64,000 nucleotides of DNA from Novakomyces olei (Eukaryota; Ascomycota; Novakomycetes; Novakomycetales; Novakomycetaceae), in NCBI GenBank assembly GCA_016906335.1, contig JADEYG010000015.1:942501-1006500 (forward strand), given 5' to 3'. The position numbers and the translations under genes are program-made. The notes beneath the pieces were generated by a model. The model worked only from the letters and a program-made list of their open reading frames with translations, was not told where the DNA came from and made no database searches. Below, one piece after another: positions 43,373 to 53,480 of the stretch; the first letter of the stretch is position 1, and each line of letters starts with the position of its first letter.

Positions 43373-45802
43373 TTAATTTGTATTTTCAATTTTCATGTAT
43401 TCTCTGAACTTTAGAAACTTCTCACCTTTAAGCTGTTTTGTTAATCCATCTGCTTTCATATCCTCAGATCTTATCCACTTAACAGTGGCATTTCCCTTTT
43501 CCACATTGTCTTTCACTAGATAGAATTTTAATTCATGGTGTTTTGCACCTCTTGCAACTCCTGTAATCTTGGTTAGTTTCACACATGCGACATTATCGCA
43601 GTACAAAAATAATTTAATTGGTTTGTTTTCCATCTCTTCAATGACATGTTTTATAAACAGTGCCTTACTCAGTCCTGCGTACATAGCCATGTATTCAGCG
43701 TCCATCGTGCTGATTGCAACAAGACCTTGCTGCTCTGAACTCCAGGTTACTGGCCCATTGTCCCCACCAATAGAAATAGAATATCCAGTTCTAGATTTCC
43801 TATTAAGGGGATCCATGGCAAAATCGGCGTCCGTATAGACCTGCAGATCTAAATCTCCTCTTCTCTCATATTTTAATACATGATTTTTAGTCTCAATTAG
43901 ATAATTAATTATGAATTGAATCCCACGCATGTGAGAGCTTCTTGGTTCTCCACAGAACTTACTCAAGAGCCTCACAGCGTATGTAATGTCAGGCCTGGTC
44001 CATATACTTAAATACAGTAATTTTCCTATTATTTTCCTGTATTCAGTTTGCTCAATCAGATCTCCATTATTATTATAAAAATCTTGTATATCAATTGGCA
44101 GCGGACATTGTTGTTTTCGGCCACAAACATATTTTTGAAATTCATGTAATTTTTCAATGAAACTCTCCTGACTTAGGGTCATGTAGTTCTTCTCAATGTT
44201 AATTTTTATTCCCTGAAAATATCCAATATTTCCAAGCTCGTTTAATTTGAAACAATTCCTCAGCCTTTCTTCAATTAGCTTTGCGCCTCCTGGCGTCAAT
44301 TCCATAATAAGTAGATCATCCACGTATATAAGGATAGCTACATGTTTCCCCATCAGAACCCCAGTATCTGATTTTAGGCTTACTAAGGAACAATCTTTCA
44401 ATTCTTCGATTAGCTTCCTATTCCACGCCCTTGGGGCCTGTTTCAAGCCATAGAGACTTTTCTTTAGCAGACAAACCTCCTTGTTACTATCCCTATCAAT
44501 TCCTTCTGGGATTTCCATAAATATTTGCTCCTCTAGCTCTCCATATAGAAAAGCCGTTGCTATGTCATACTGGTAAATTCGTCTTTCATTATTAAAGCCT
44601 AAATAAAGGAAGGTCTTAATCGTATCTGAGGAAGGAACAGGTGCGTATGTTTCATTAAAGTCGATGCCAGGAATTTGAGTAAATCCTCTGGCTACCAACC
44701 TGGCCTTGTATTTTGTAATATCATTTTTATCATTTCTTTTAATTTTAAAGACCCATTTTGAGTCCACAGTATTAATATTTTTAGGCCTTTTAATTATTCT
44801 CCATACACCATGTTCTTCTAACGAGTTTAGCTCAGACGTTATCGCTTCCTTCCAGTATTTCGAGTCACTCGAATTGAGTGCCTCGCTGACATTACTTGGC
44901 TCTATGTTGGAGTATAATATATTACTTGGAATCTCTGTTTCTTCTGCATTTATTTCTTGTGTAGCATCTTCATAGTGTTCTGGTTCATCAATATTATTAT
45001 TATTATTGTCGATCTCGTTCTCCACGTTTGTTAATTCTTCCAGAATAGGTATATCAGCCAGACTAATAATTTTATTATGCAGATCCTTATCATTATTTCC
45101 AGTAATTCCAGTATTATATATTATCTCAGCACAAGTTTTGTTCGTAATAAATTTAGCGTCTCTCGAGGACGTTTCATTTCTAGTTCTTAGATCATAGAAT
45201 CTGTACCCCTTTTGTAATGTAGAATTTCCAAGGTACATCATTCTTTTGATTCTAGAACCTAGTTTTCCTTTAGCAAGGGGGTCTCTGACCAATGCCAGAC
45301 AGTCAAATGGCTTGTTGTCTTTGACATTTACTGATCTACCACTCCATATCTCCATAGGGGATTTTTCGAGCCCTTTTACTGGCTGCTGATTACGCAGATA
45401 TATTGCTTGCTGAAAAGCATCTTCCCAAAATTCATCTTTTAATTCAGAATCAATTAGTAGACATCGGGCAATCTCCTGTATTGTCCGGTTCATTCTCTCA
45501 GCAACTCCATTTTGCTCTGGAGTGTGGGGTACCGAAGTCTCGTGTCGAATACCCTGACTAGACAGGTAATCCTCGAACTCGCGGTTCACGTACTCTCGTC
45601 CGTTATCAGATCTGACAGTTTTCACGTGACTTCCCTTTTGAGTTTCAAAAAGTTTAAAAACCTTTTGGAGCACACCCGATGTCTCTCCCTTCCGAATTAG
45701 GAAAGATCCAAAACACATTTTTGTAAACTCGTCCACAACGAGTAGTAACCATCTGTTTCCCTTTCGGGAAGGTGGCAAGGGTCCCATTACATCAGTATGC
45801 AC
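43373..45802 (-). CDS. Copia-2 pol part: integrase core, reverse transcriptase, RNase H
   Basis: Open frame on the element's 3' side, downstream of the inserted solo LTR. Parts in order: integrase core with the SDNGREY region and PHTPEQNGVAERMNR, a long acidic/Asn-rich linker, reverse transcriptase with YVDDLLI, and RNase H. Typical copia layout. It is one of two pieces left by the insertion. Confidence 0.9.
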   Translation of the reverse strand: MHTDVMGPLPPSRKGNRWLLLVVDEFTKMCFGSFLIRKGETSGVLQKVFKLFETQKGSHVKTVRSDNGREYVNREFEDYLSSQGIRHETSVPHTPEQNGVAERMNRTIQEIARCLLIDSELKDEFWEDAFQQAIYLRNQQPVKGLEKSPMEIWSGRSVNVKDNKPFDCLALVRDPLAKGKLGSRIKRMMYLGNSTLQKGYRFYDLRTRNETSSRDAKFITNKTCAEIIYNTGITGNNDKDLHNKIISLADIPILEELTNVENEIDNNNNNIDEPEHYEDATQEINAEETEIPSNILYSNIEPSNVSEALNSSDSKYWKEAITSELNSLEEHGVWRIIKRPKNINTVDSKWVFKIKRNDKNDITKYKARLVARGFTQIPGIDFNETYAPVPSSDTIKTFLYLGFNNERRIYQYDIATAFLYGELEEQIFMEIPEGIDRDSNKEVCLLKKSLYGLKQAPRAWNRKLIEELKDCSLVSLKSDTGVLMGKHVAILIYVDDLLIMELTPGGAKLIEERLRNCFKLNELGNIGYFQGIKINIEKNYMTLSQESFIEKLHEFQKYVCGRKQQCPLPIDIQDFYNNNGDLIEQTEYRKIIGKLLYLSIWTRPDITYAVRLLSKFCGEPRSSHMRGIQFIINYLIETKNHVLKYERRGDLDLQVYTDADFAMDPLNRKSRTGYSISIGGDNGPVTWSSEQQGLVAISTMDAEYMAMYAGLSKALFIKHVIEEMENKPIKLFLYCDNVACVKLTKITGVARGAKHHELKFYLVKDNVEKGNATVKWIRSEDMKADGLTKQLKGEKFLKFREYMKIENTN

Positions 45803-45832
45803 TAATTCACCGATTTCCGTAACCGTCCCCTC

Positions 45833-46209
45833 TGTCAGGGGTTGCTTAGAAAGGTGCTAGGAGCACCTGAGTAAGCAACTTCGTAGTTTAGTTTAGTTAG
45901 TTTATTTAGTTGTATTGTGGGAAGTTGCTTAGAGTAGCGCTTGGAGCGCAGACTCTAGCACTTCTACAATAAGTTAGTTACTTTAGTAGTTTCGTAGAGT
46001 GGGATCTTCGGCAAGTAACGAGCCGAGCCCAAGTATAAGAAGAGGAGTTCTTCTACTGGGTTCGGGGCGTTACAACAACCAAGGTTCCGCTTAATATAAG
46101 TGTCTTGAGATTAGTTCTTCTATCTGCCTATCCTTTGCTACTCCCTGTCAAGGCCAACGTGTGATCTTGGCCGACTTAAGATTACTTTGTATTGAGTCAC
46201 CCCCTAACA
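45833..46209. mobile_element. Solo LTR of a third family, inserted in copia-2
   Basis: 377 bp with TGTCAGGGG at one end and CCCCTAACA at the other, flanked on both sides by CCCTC, a perfect 5-bp target-site duplication (45828-45832 and 46210-46214). Inside is gtataagaag, a possible TATA box in the plus direction. No internal region remains. It is unrelated to either copia LTR here; Ty3/gypsy or another copia lineage is possible. It must be younger than copia-2. Confidence 0.88.
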
Positions 46210-47555
46210 CCCTCCGATGTTCCAAAGGGACTTCGGTGAATTTTTGCAGCAATACACACCTCACAATTTTTGATAATATCGTAATCGTCTTTTGTAATTT
46301 TTCCGATAATTCCCCTTTTGGACATTTCAACCATTTTTGTCACAGACGGGTGCCCCTGATTCCGATGAACCTCCATTATCTCCGATCCCTGTGCCATCAT
46401 AAGATTTTCTATTATTATTTCTCCTTTAATGCACATTTCTCCGGTAGCCAATCGGGTTATATTACTAATAAATTTCCTTTCTCGCGTAATAATCCCTTTA
46501 TTTAGATTGACATCAAAGCCTCGATCAATCAGCACACCCAAGGATAGCAGGTTGCACGGTGCACATTCCACCAGATAAACATTTTTAATTGTTGCACGCG
46601 TCCCTTCCAATATAATTATTATGTTTCCGGAAATAGATACTTTAATTTTCTCTCCACTTGCAACAATTAAATTTTTATTGACTTCTTTCGTATCCGTAAG
46701 CCAATCAGAACGGTTTGTTATGTGCACACTGGCCCCTGAATCCAAAATCCAATAATCTTTATTGACATTACATTGAGACATTTTCGGATAATTTTCAAAC
46801 TTTGTCATTAAAACTGTGTCTTCGGAGAAATTTCGCTTAAAATTATCTCGCTTAAAGTCTTTCTTTTTCCCATTAAGGAACCAACAGTCCTTTTTCACAT
46901 GCCCAAGCTTCTTGCAATGATGGCATCTCACACTAGACTTTCCATTTTTGGCATAATTAACGATTTTTGTTTCATCGCCCACTTCGATTACTTGTTTGCC
47001 CAATTGAATACTGTGATCTTTTAGCATTCTCCTTATTTTGATCGGAGTAATTCCAGGAGAATTCTTCTGGGCCGTTACCGGCAAGTAATCCATTGGCAAA
47101 TTTCTCACACGATTTATTATTTTCTCTTGGTCAGACATTCGTCCACCAGCTTGTCCGTATGCATATTCCAATTCGTCAATTTTAAACAAGTAATTATCCA
47201 TGTCTTCGTTGTTTTTCAATTTTATTGTAGCCAGTTCAACTCGTAATTCGGCGAGATATTCCTCGCTATTGATGGAGAACATCTCCTCGAGTAGCTCGTA
47301 AGCGTCTGTTCCAGTCAGACACTGGTCAACGCTGTAAATTAATTGAGGCGACACGGTCGACATAATTAGACTTTTTAATTGATTTTGCTTCTGATCGTAC
47401 TCCTCTGTCTGAGTCCTAGTTCCGTGTAATTTCAGCAATTTTTCACCGTCAAGTCCAAGGGTCTTTCTGTGCGTCTGTAGCGCTGCCCTCCATGACAGAA
47501 AATTGTCTGGCGTCAAGGTCGGTATTCTCAGATTTTCGTAAATTTTAGAAGCCAT
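46197..47555 (-). CDS. Copia-2 gag part with protease and GAG-pre-integrase
   Basis: Open frame of 452 residues near the element's 5' LTR. It has the gag region (residues 1 to about 200), a CCHC zinc knuckle (CHHCKKLGHVKKDC, about 212), an aspartic protease motif (WILDSGASVHI, about 270) and the zinc-binding start of integrase. Its last few residues come from the inserted solo LTR. Confidence 0.9.
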   Translation of the reverse strand: MASKIYENLRIPTLTPDNFLSWRAALQTHRKTLGLDGEKLLKLHGTRTQTEEYDQKQNQLKSLIMSTVSPQLIYSVDQCLTGTDAYELLEEMFSINSEEYLAELRVELATIKLKNNEDMDNYLFKIDELEYAYGQAGGRMSDQEKIINRVRNLPMDYLPVTAQKNSPGITPIKIRRMLKDHSIQLGKQVIEVGDETKIVNYAKNGKSSVRCHHCKKLGHVKKDCWFLNGKKKDFKRDNFKRNFSEDTVLMTKFENYPKMSQCNVNKDYWILDSGASVHITNRSDWLTDTKEVNKNLIVASGEKIKVSISGNIIIILEGTRATIKNVYLVECAPCNLLSLGVLIDRGFDVNLNKGIITRERKFISNITRLATGEMCIKGEIIIENLMMAQGSEIMEVHRNQGHPSVTKMVEMSKRGIIGKITKDDYDIIKNCEVCIAAKIHRSPFGTSEGVRG

Positions 47556-47611
47556 TTTTCAAAGTTCAAACGTCGATTGTATTCACTGCCTATAAGAACT
47601 AGTGCTCGCCA

Positions 47612-47622
47612 GGCTCATAACC
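47612..47622 (-). promoter_or_regulatory. Copia-2 primer binding site, complementary to the initiator-Met tRNA anticodon arm
   Basis: On the element's strand ggttatgagcc directly follows the 5' LTR. Its complement, ggctcataacc, is the anticodon stem-loop of fungal initiator tRNA-Met (for example in S. cerevisiae). This is the known half-tRNA priming site of copia and Ty5. Confidence 0.8.
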
Positions 47623-47775
47623 TGTTAAAGTTGAGTTTTATAAGTCAGTAAATTAGCTTGAATGTCACCTGGCCTGAATCTGGGTGCTACCTGTACTTAT
47701 ATAGTTTTCTATCTAAATCACTAAACATAGATCAATCCTCAGTATTATTTTGATTATTTCCAACAATTTCCAACA
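47623..47775 (-). repeat. Copia-2 LTR, plus-strand right (5' LTR)
   Basis: 153 bp, identical to 43176-43328; followed by the GTTTA target-site duplication at 47776-47780. Confidence 0.93.
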
Positions 47776-47894
47776 GTTTATGATAATAAAAATTAATATA
47801 GGCAGACAGACTTGAGCTATCACGAAAAGATTTGCGAGCATTTATTTTAGAGATTCAATTATACCTTTCATTTTATATTTACTTTACATATATA

Positions 47895-48133
47895 TGAGAA
47901 GTGGACTCTATATAACTTATATTTAACTCTTTTTTTTTTTAAAAATTAATTGTGTCTTTTACATGGATAATTCTGTCTCTAAATTTCTCACTTAAATCTC
48001 CAAATTCTATATTCTGTCACTACCATATTTATATTTATTGTATATATATATATCCTTGATCGCGCGTCTGAGCCTTGGGGGAACTTAATTATTCTTTGCT
48101 ACTGTAAGATAGTTAAGTTCAACTGTCCAAACA
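47895..48133 (-). repeat. LTR-like dispersed repeat, family B, copy 3
   Basis: In minus orientation it reads from TGTTTGGACAGTTGAAC through ggctcagacgcgcgatcaag and gacagaatatagaatttgg to gtccacttctca, matching copies 1 and 2. Limits approximate. The 540 bp that follow, up to the phosphatase gene, hold nothing recognised. Confidence 0.55.
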
Positions 48134-48672
48134 TCAAAATAATATTAATAACTCAAAATATGGAACGTTAGAGGTTTATTAACAGGCTCAGTATATTCTT
48201 TAGTATTATGTATGTATATTTCACAAACATGACAAATATCATAAGGCAATATTAAAAATAATAAATTTAATAATAAATGCTTGAACTTTCCAAATCCAAT
48301 TGTTTATTAATTTAAACCTTACATTTTAATCCTCGTCATATTCATGTCTAATTGTTATGATTTCATAGTTAGTTTTGAAGAAGGGACTTACCGAAGATCT
48401 CTAAAGCGTGCTTTTGTCGCTTGGAAAATCCGACCTCAATAAATGCAGCCAAGCCTGTTTAAAATTGGTATCATCAACAAGTAACCGGAGAATAAGCATT
48501 TAGTAAAAATATTTGGTAAGAATACCTAATAAACATTATCTATCTACGAGGCAGAAATCGATTGAATTAGTTCTCCGATCGACAAACTATGTTTTAAATT
48601 ACCCGATAGACCACAAATTCCCGTAGATGCGCCGAGCCTAAATTTCCTTGATACCCATCATAAAAAATCAAT

Positions 48673-50584
48673 TCAAAAGCCTATATTTAGCCATGATAGG
48701 GGGGATTGAATTCTAAGTAACTGCCAAAAATTCTGCCAAACATTTTTTGACTTAGGGTATCGTGTTTGACCAATGCCAGTTAAACTGTAACTCCATAGAT
48801 GTTCTCCATTGATTACTAGAGTGAAATTTAATATCGGACACGATGGGTCCATCGTATCAATCTTGACAATATTAGATTATCAGTTTATTATAAAAAGCCT
48901 GACATACCTCAAAAATACCAAACTTAGAACTACCGCGCGGGACATATTTCAACATCATGTCACCAGTACTAACATTCCTTGACAAAGCTGTATCACGCTG
49001 GAGTGTATCTGAGTACGTTGGTATAGGTGAAAAGAACATATTGAGGGGTGAAGTGCTAAATTCAAACACAGACCCACCAGCATTCGCCGGTCCCGCATTC
49101 AATACAGGCTCTTCTCCAAATATCCTAGTAGCGGCGAATTCGTGTCGATCTCCACTAACTACGACAGCATTCACATATGCGTTTCTAATTTCGTTTATAA
49201 TAATCTGGCGTTCGTAGAGAAACCCACCCCACGTGTCGTAGTGCCCGTCGTAGCCTCTCCAATTCTTTGTAAAAGGCACAGATGATACAATAATCATCCA
49301 GCCACCTTTACCTTTGCCATTTCTGATCCAAGAAATTAAATGAGACAGTTGCTCTTTGCCAAGCATACTTTTGCCAGCCCCATCTTTTACATTGTTATGA
49401 GAACGATATCTTCGCGTATCTAAGAAAAAGAACTGGCAATCCCCATATGTGAAGCTATAATACGAGCCTGAACTAATGCTTCCTGAAAGTTGTTGCTTAT
49501 CAATTGAATCTTGAGAATAAACACTTGGGTTTGAGGCATGCTGATATACGCCATAAGCCTTCATTGCGGAGAAAAATTGATTATGCTCACCGGCATCCCA
49601 ATTATTTGCAATCTCATGATCGTCGTAAACGTGTAATGAAGGCAGTCGACGATATATTTGTTTGTAGGTACTTGAAGCATATATTTGGCGATATTTTTGA
49701 AAATATGCAGCACTGTTATACTTCCGAGGTGGAAAAGGAATGTCAAAGTATATGAAATCACCAAGAAACAATAAGAATTTAGGAAATTGTTTTCTAGGTG
49801 CAGTCTTTTCCTTTTCAGCCAAATAAGATACCATATGTTCGGCACCCGGAATTCTTAAAGGGTCACCTTCGAAAGGATGATTATAAGGCCAGCCTGGGAT
49901 CATGCACGACGTCGCCAAGAAGCTGAACTTTGTGCGACTGCCAGCAGGAGGTGGCGTGTCGAACATGCCGCTATCAACTAAAAAACTCTGATCCTCATTT
50001 ATCATAAAGGCGCTCCATTGGTATGAAGAATCAGGTTCAAGGCTTGTAAATTCAACTGTTTTCATAAAGTCATCATGAGCCGAGTAGTCGTCTAAAATTC
50101 TTGAGTCGACTTGCGATACATTCCCTTCTCCAAGATCTTTTAGAATATTTATTAGGATCGGAGAGAAACTCGGGTTTCTTGTAGCTATTCGAACTGAATT
50201 CTCCGTAACCACACCAAGACGAGCAAAGCTAAGATCATCGCAAGGATAAAATAAGTAGGCGCGGAAAGTAAAGTCCAAAGTGAACACAAGGCAAATACTG
50301 TTCAAAATTAAGTTTAAAATATTGATTCCTCTTGAGCGTGGGTGCCATGAAGAAAAGAGCAGCGAATTTACCGTGTCTCGATTCTGATTCGTGAATCCTC
50401 TGCTCTTGGGCTTTTTGTTTTCGGGTGAGACCTTAGAGTCACCTTGGCCACGAGTAGCAATAGATAATATATACACAACGGCACAGAAAATAATGCCTAA
50501 TAAAACCGGTAAGGCCGGTAGGTATTGCAAGTAGAAACAAGATAAAAGCCGCAAAACTACCGCCGCAATAGCGATCGAATCCAT
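48673..50584 (-). CDS. PhoD-like metallophosphatase with N-terminal membrane segments, two exons
   Basis: Member of the fungal PhoD-like (alkaline phosphatase D) family. Exons are 48908-50584 and 48673-48861, with a 46-bp intron (donor GTATGT), giving 621 residues. Two hydrophobic segments (about 10-42 and 85-112) should anchor it with the catalytic part on the lumenal or outer side. The metal-binding motifs are intact: GDFIYFDIP (about 272), YDDHEIANNWD (about 320) and VVSGDRHEFAATRIF (about 478). The spliced tail restores the usual end, KFGIFEIDT...LNFTLVINGEHLWSYSLTG, which the unspliced frame lacks. Substrate unknown. It is the first host gene right of the repeat island and shares a 131-bp upstream region with RAD4. 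Confidence 0.88.
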
Positions 50585-50715
50585 GTCATTTAGTGTGCAA
50601 ATGCCGTCCTTGCATTATAATTTCGATGTTTTATTTCTCCTTGGTAAATGACTCATGGTAAGATACTCTCCCTCGATATATAATAATTGTACCAGCATCT
50701 GACGCTAACGGTTCG
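50585..50715. promoter_or_regulatory. Very short bidirectional promoter, phosphatase/RAD4
   Basis: Only 131 bp separate the two divergent start codons in the chosen models. tatataataattgt at about 50678 may act as a TATA-like element toward RAD4. If RAD4 begins further downstream the region is longer. Confidence 0.4.
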
Positions 50716-53249
50716 ATGGAAGAAGAGGTATCAAATGCACCTACTTTGTATTTCGTAACTGTCCATTCACATGCTTGCTGGCTCGTTTATATTTTTCAGC
50801 GAGTTTATGAGTCGTTTGGGTCAGTTGTTTCTTACTCTATGCTAAGCATCTAGATATTTGAGCTAAACTCCATTTCATCAGACAGTTCGGAATCGTTTGT
50901 ATATGATCTAACCGCAGATGATGATGAGCGTTTGCACAAGAGACAAAAAACAGACATAGATGATAAAGCTAGTTCTATTCCTTCAGGGCGAGAGGAAGCT
51001 CGGCAGCTAGTACCGGATATTGGACAGGATTCGATCTCTTCAGATGATGATTCAGATGCAGACGACTGGGAGGACATCGATGTCTCGAAAATCGTCAATA
51101 ATGAAAACTCGCATACTGCAGTTGATGTAGTGCTGTCCCAGTCAGCACCACAGGGGCCTCAGAGGTATTATACCATTAAATTTATAGATCGAATCGAGCT
51201 AAATTGCGAAATAAGAAAGACACGATCGAAAGGTGTATTGAAGGAGCAAAGACGTGTACGAAACGACTGTCATCGGTGCCATATACTTTCCTTACTGTAC
51301 ATTTGTATGAACCAAAATAAGACTTGCAATACAGAAGAGCTGCAGGTAAGTGTCGGTTTTATTTCAAAATGAAACGAAAACGCCTTTTAACAGTATTAGA
51401 TGCCCCTTAGAAGGTTTATTACATCCGCTTGGAAGACTGCTCTAGTAGGTAGTCCGAATCAGGCTACTAGCCAAAAGCAAAAATCCAGAACATTTCTCAG
51501 TGCTTTGAGGAACATGGGGCTCTATTGGAAAGAGCATTTTGAGCTTACTCGCGAGGATTCCATGTGCGATGTCCGCAAAGGCCAGCCTCTAGACCTCGAA
51601 TCAAGTAATAATATCACGAACAGGCTTTTACAGGCTTCAAGAAGATTGAAAGGTTCTCGCAGTGAGGGACTTTTACTTTTTTTGGCTCTTCTTCGTTCTA
51701 TTGGTCTAAATTCAAGGCTGGTTGTCTCTTTGCAAGTCATCCCGATTAGCTTTGCCCGGAAAGAGTCAAGCAGCAAGGCCAAACAATTGCAGTGTCCGCA
51801 AGACTTTCGCTCCTCAGAGCAGCTTACTAGCGACGAAAGCGGAGATGAATCATTGCCAAAAAGTTCTTATGGTTTGAGCGTTAAAACCAGCCATTTCAGA
51901 GCACAGAGTCCACAATTCTATTCTTCCAAGGCTTCCAAAGGTAGCAAAGATGATAAGCTTTCGATCTTTTCTGTTTAATTCAATATGCCTGATCAAGTCT
52001 TATTCTAAGTTTCATCATACACCAAAAGTTTTTTGCCGTTGTTTTCTGACCTTTAGATGTTGGCAATGGCTCGTCGCTGTATTGGATTGAAGTTTGGAGT
52101 GATGCTGAAAATAGATGGATATCCTTTGACGTCATGAATTCTGCAGTTATTGACAAACCAAAAACCATTGCTCAATCGTCTGGCAATATAAATTATATTA
52201 TTGCATTCAATGAAGGTATCTATAATAAATTACAAAAAATAGTTAACAAGCCAGATTTTTCAGCAAGAGACGTAACTTTAAGATACGTCAAAGAATTTGA
52301 TTCCAAAATATTAAAAACTCGCGTCGACTCAACGATGGAAGGGCTGAAATGGTGGAAACGAGTCATGAAAATATTCAAGTCTTCTAGCAGAACTGTGAGC
52401 ACCTCCTTTATTTTAATAGCATACGCTCATAATCAACAGTATCGCGATGACGCTGAGGACGCGGAATTAGCTCAGATTCGTTTAAATCAAAAGATGCCTT
52501 CTAGTATTGAAGATTTTAAAAATCATCCCACGTACGTACTAAATTTGGTTATGTATTATAATTTATTGTGACCATCCATTTACTCCGCTAATCTCTTTAG
52601 TTACGTTTTGGAAAGACATTTGAAAAGAAATCAAGTCATATGTCCACGTGTTCGAGTTGCACAATTTCGAGCAAGTCGTCAAGGCGCGGAAGATGTATTT
52701 CCCAGAGTAAATGTTGTCGAGCTCAAGAGTTCATGGAGCTGGTATAGATTAGGCTATGTAATCAAAGAAGGAGTGGAGCCGATGAAGCGAATACAAATCA
52801 AAGGCAGTGACAACGAAACTAATACTAGGGCGCTTTATGCTTTTGATCAAACAGAGCCTTATAGAAGCAAGATACTTGAAGATGGAACTCTATTCAAAAA
52901 TCACCTAGGAGCATTAGATATTTTTACAGAGCACATGATACCGGAAGGAGCTCTTCATTTCACACACCCTAAAGCCGTTCAAGTGGCGAAACTTTTGGGT
53001 GTTGACTACGCTGATGCAGTAGTTGATGTTCGTTATCGGGCTAATAGGAGGATTGAAGTTGTGAAAGATGGAATTGTTGCGCACGTTGAGCATGCGGAAG
53101 CCTTAAACCAAGTGGCTGATCAGTTGGCAATCAATGAAGCAGAACAAAAGTTTGTAGTGCGCCAGGAATATTTGTTGTTGATGTGGCGACGGCTCTTCAA
53201 TGCCGCTAAAATAAGAAAACGTGTTTCCAAACATGTACAAAATTCATAG
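50716..53249 (+). CDS. RAD4: Rad4/XPC DNA damage recognition protein, five exons
   Basis: Recognises helix-distorting lesions in nucleotide excision repair, with Rad23. Exons are 50716-50727 (tentative), 50854-51345, 51400-51940, 52057-52531 and 52601-53249, giving 722 residues. The N terminus is acidic (ISSDDDSDADDWEDIDVSKI). The transglutaminase-like domain spans the middle, with GLLLFLALLRSIGLNSRLVV and, after splicing, GSSLYWIEVWSDAENRWISF. The beta-hairpin domains follow: PTYVLERHLKRNQVI (BHD1), SWSWYRLGYVIKEGVEPMKR (BHD2) and HLGALDIFTEHMIPEGALHF (BHD3). The internal junctions are well supported by phase and family match. The 12-base first exon rests only on a donor GTATCA and an acceptor CATCTAG, so the start is uncertain. 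Confidence 0.88.
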
Positions 53250-53480
53250 TTTCCGTTTGGCACAAGGCTTTATTGCAAAGTTGAAATTGTATACCATCAA
53301 AGAAAAAAAAAAGCTTATAAACGCTGGGTTTGGAACATTTTAATTAAAAACTTCTTTGTATTTTTTTGCTTTTAAGCCATATAGAGTGTACTCTCATTAT
53401 GGCTTAGAACATCTGTTTAATGACTCTGCTCTCGAAGCGATAAAATTCTCCTAAGAATACCAACTAATTGGCAAGGCAGA
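53250..53480. other. Convergent 3' region, RAD4/SEC61
   Basis: 231 bp of AT-rich sequence between the two stop codons, presumably both 3' UTRs. Confidence 0.6.

Larger units (their letters stand above)
43176..47775 (-). mobile_element. Second Ty1/copia retrotransposon, interrupted by a solo LTR
   Basis: Flanked by two 153-bp LTRs that read identically (43176-43328 and 47623-47775) and by a perfect 5-bp target-site duplication, GTTTA. The body reads on the minus strand: gag with a zinc knuckle and protease, then integrase, reverse transcriptase and RNase H. A 377-bp solo LTR of a different family lies inside it (45833-46209), so this copy is broken by one insertion. Identical LTRs indicate a young insertion. 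Its family is different from copia-1: LTR length, sequence and primer site all differ. Confidence 0.93.
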
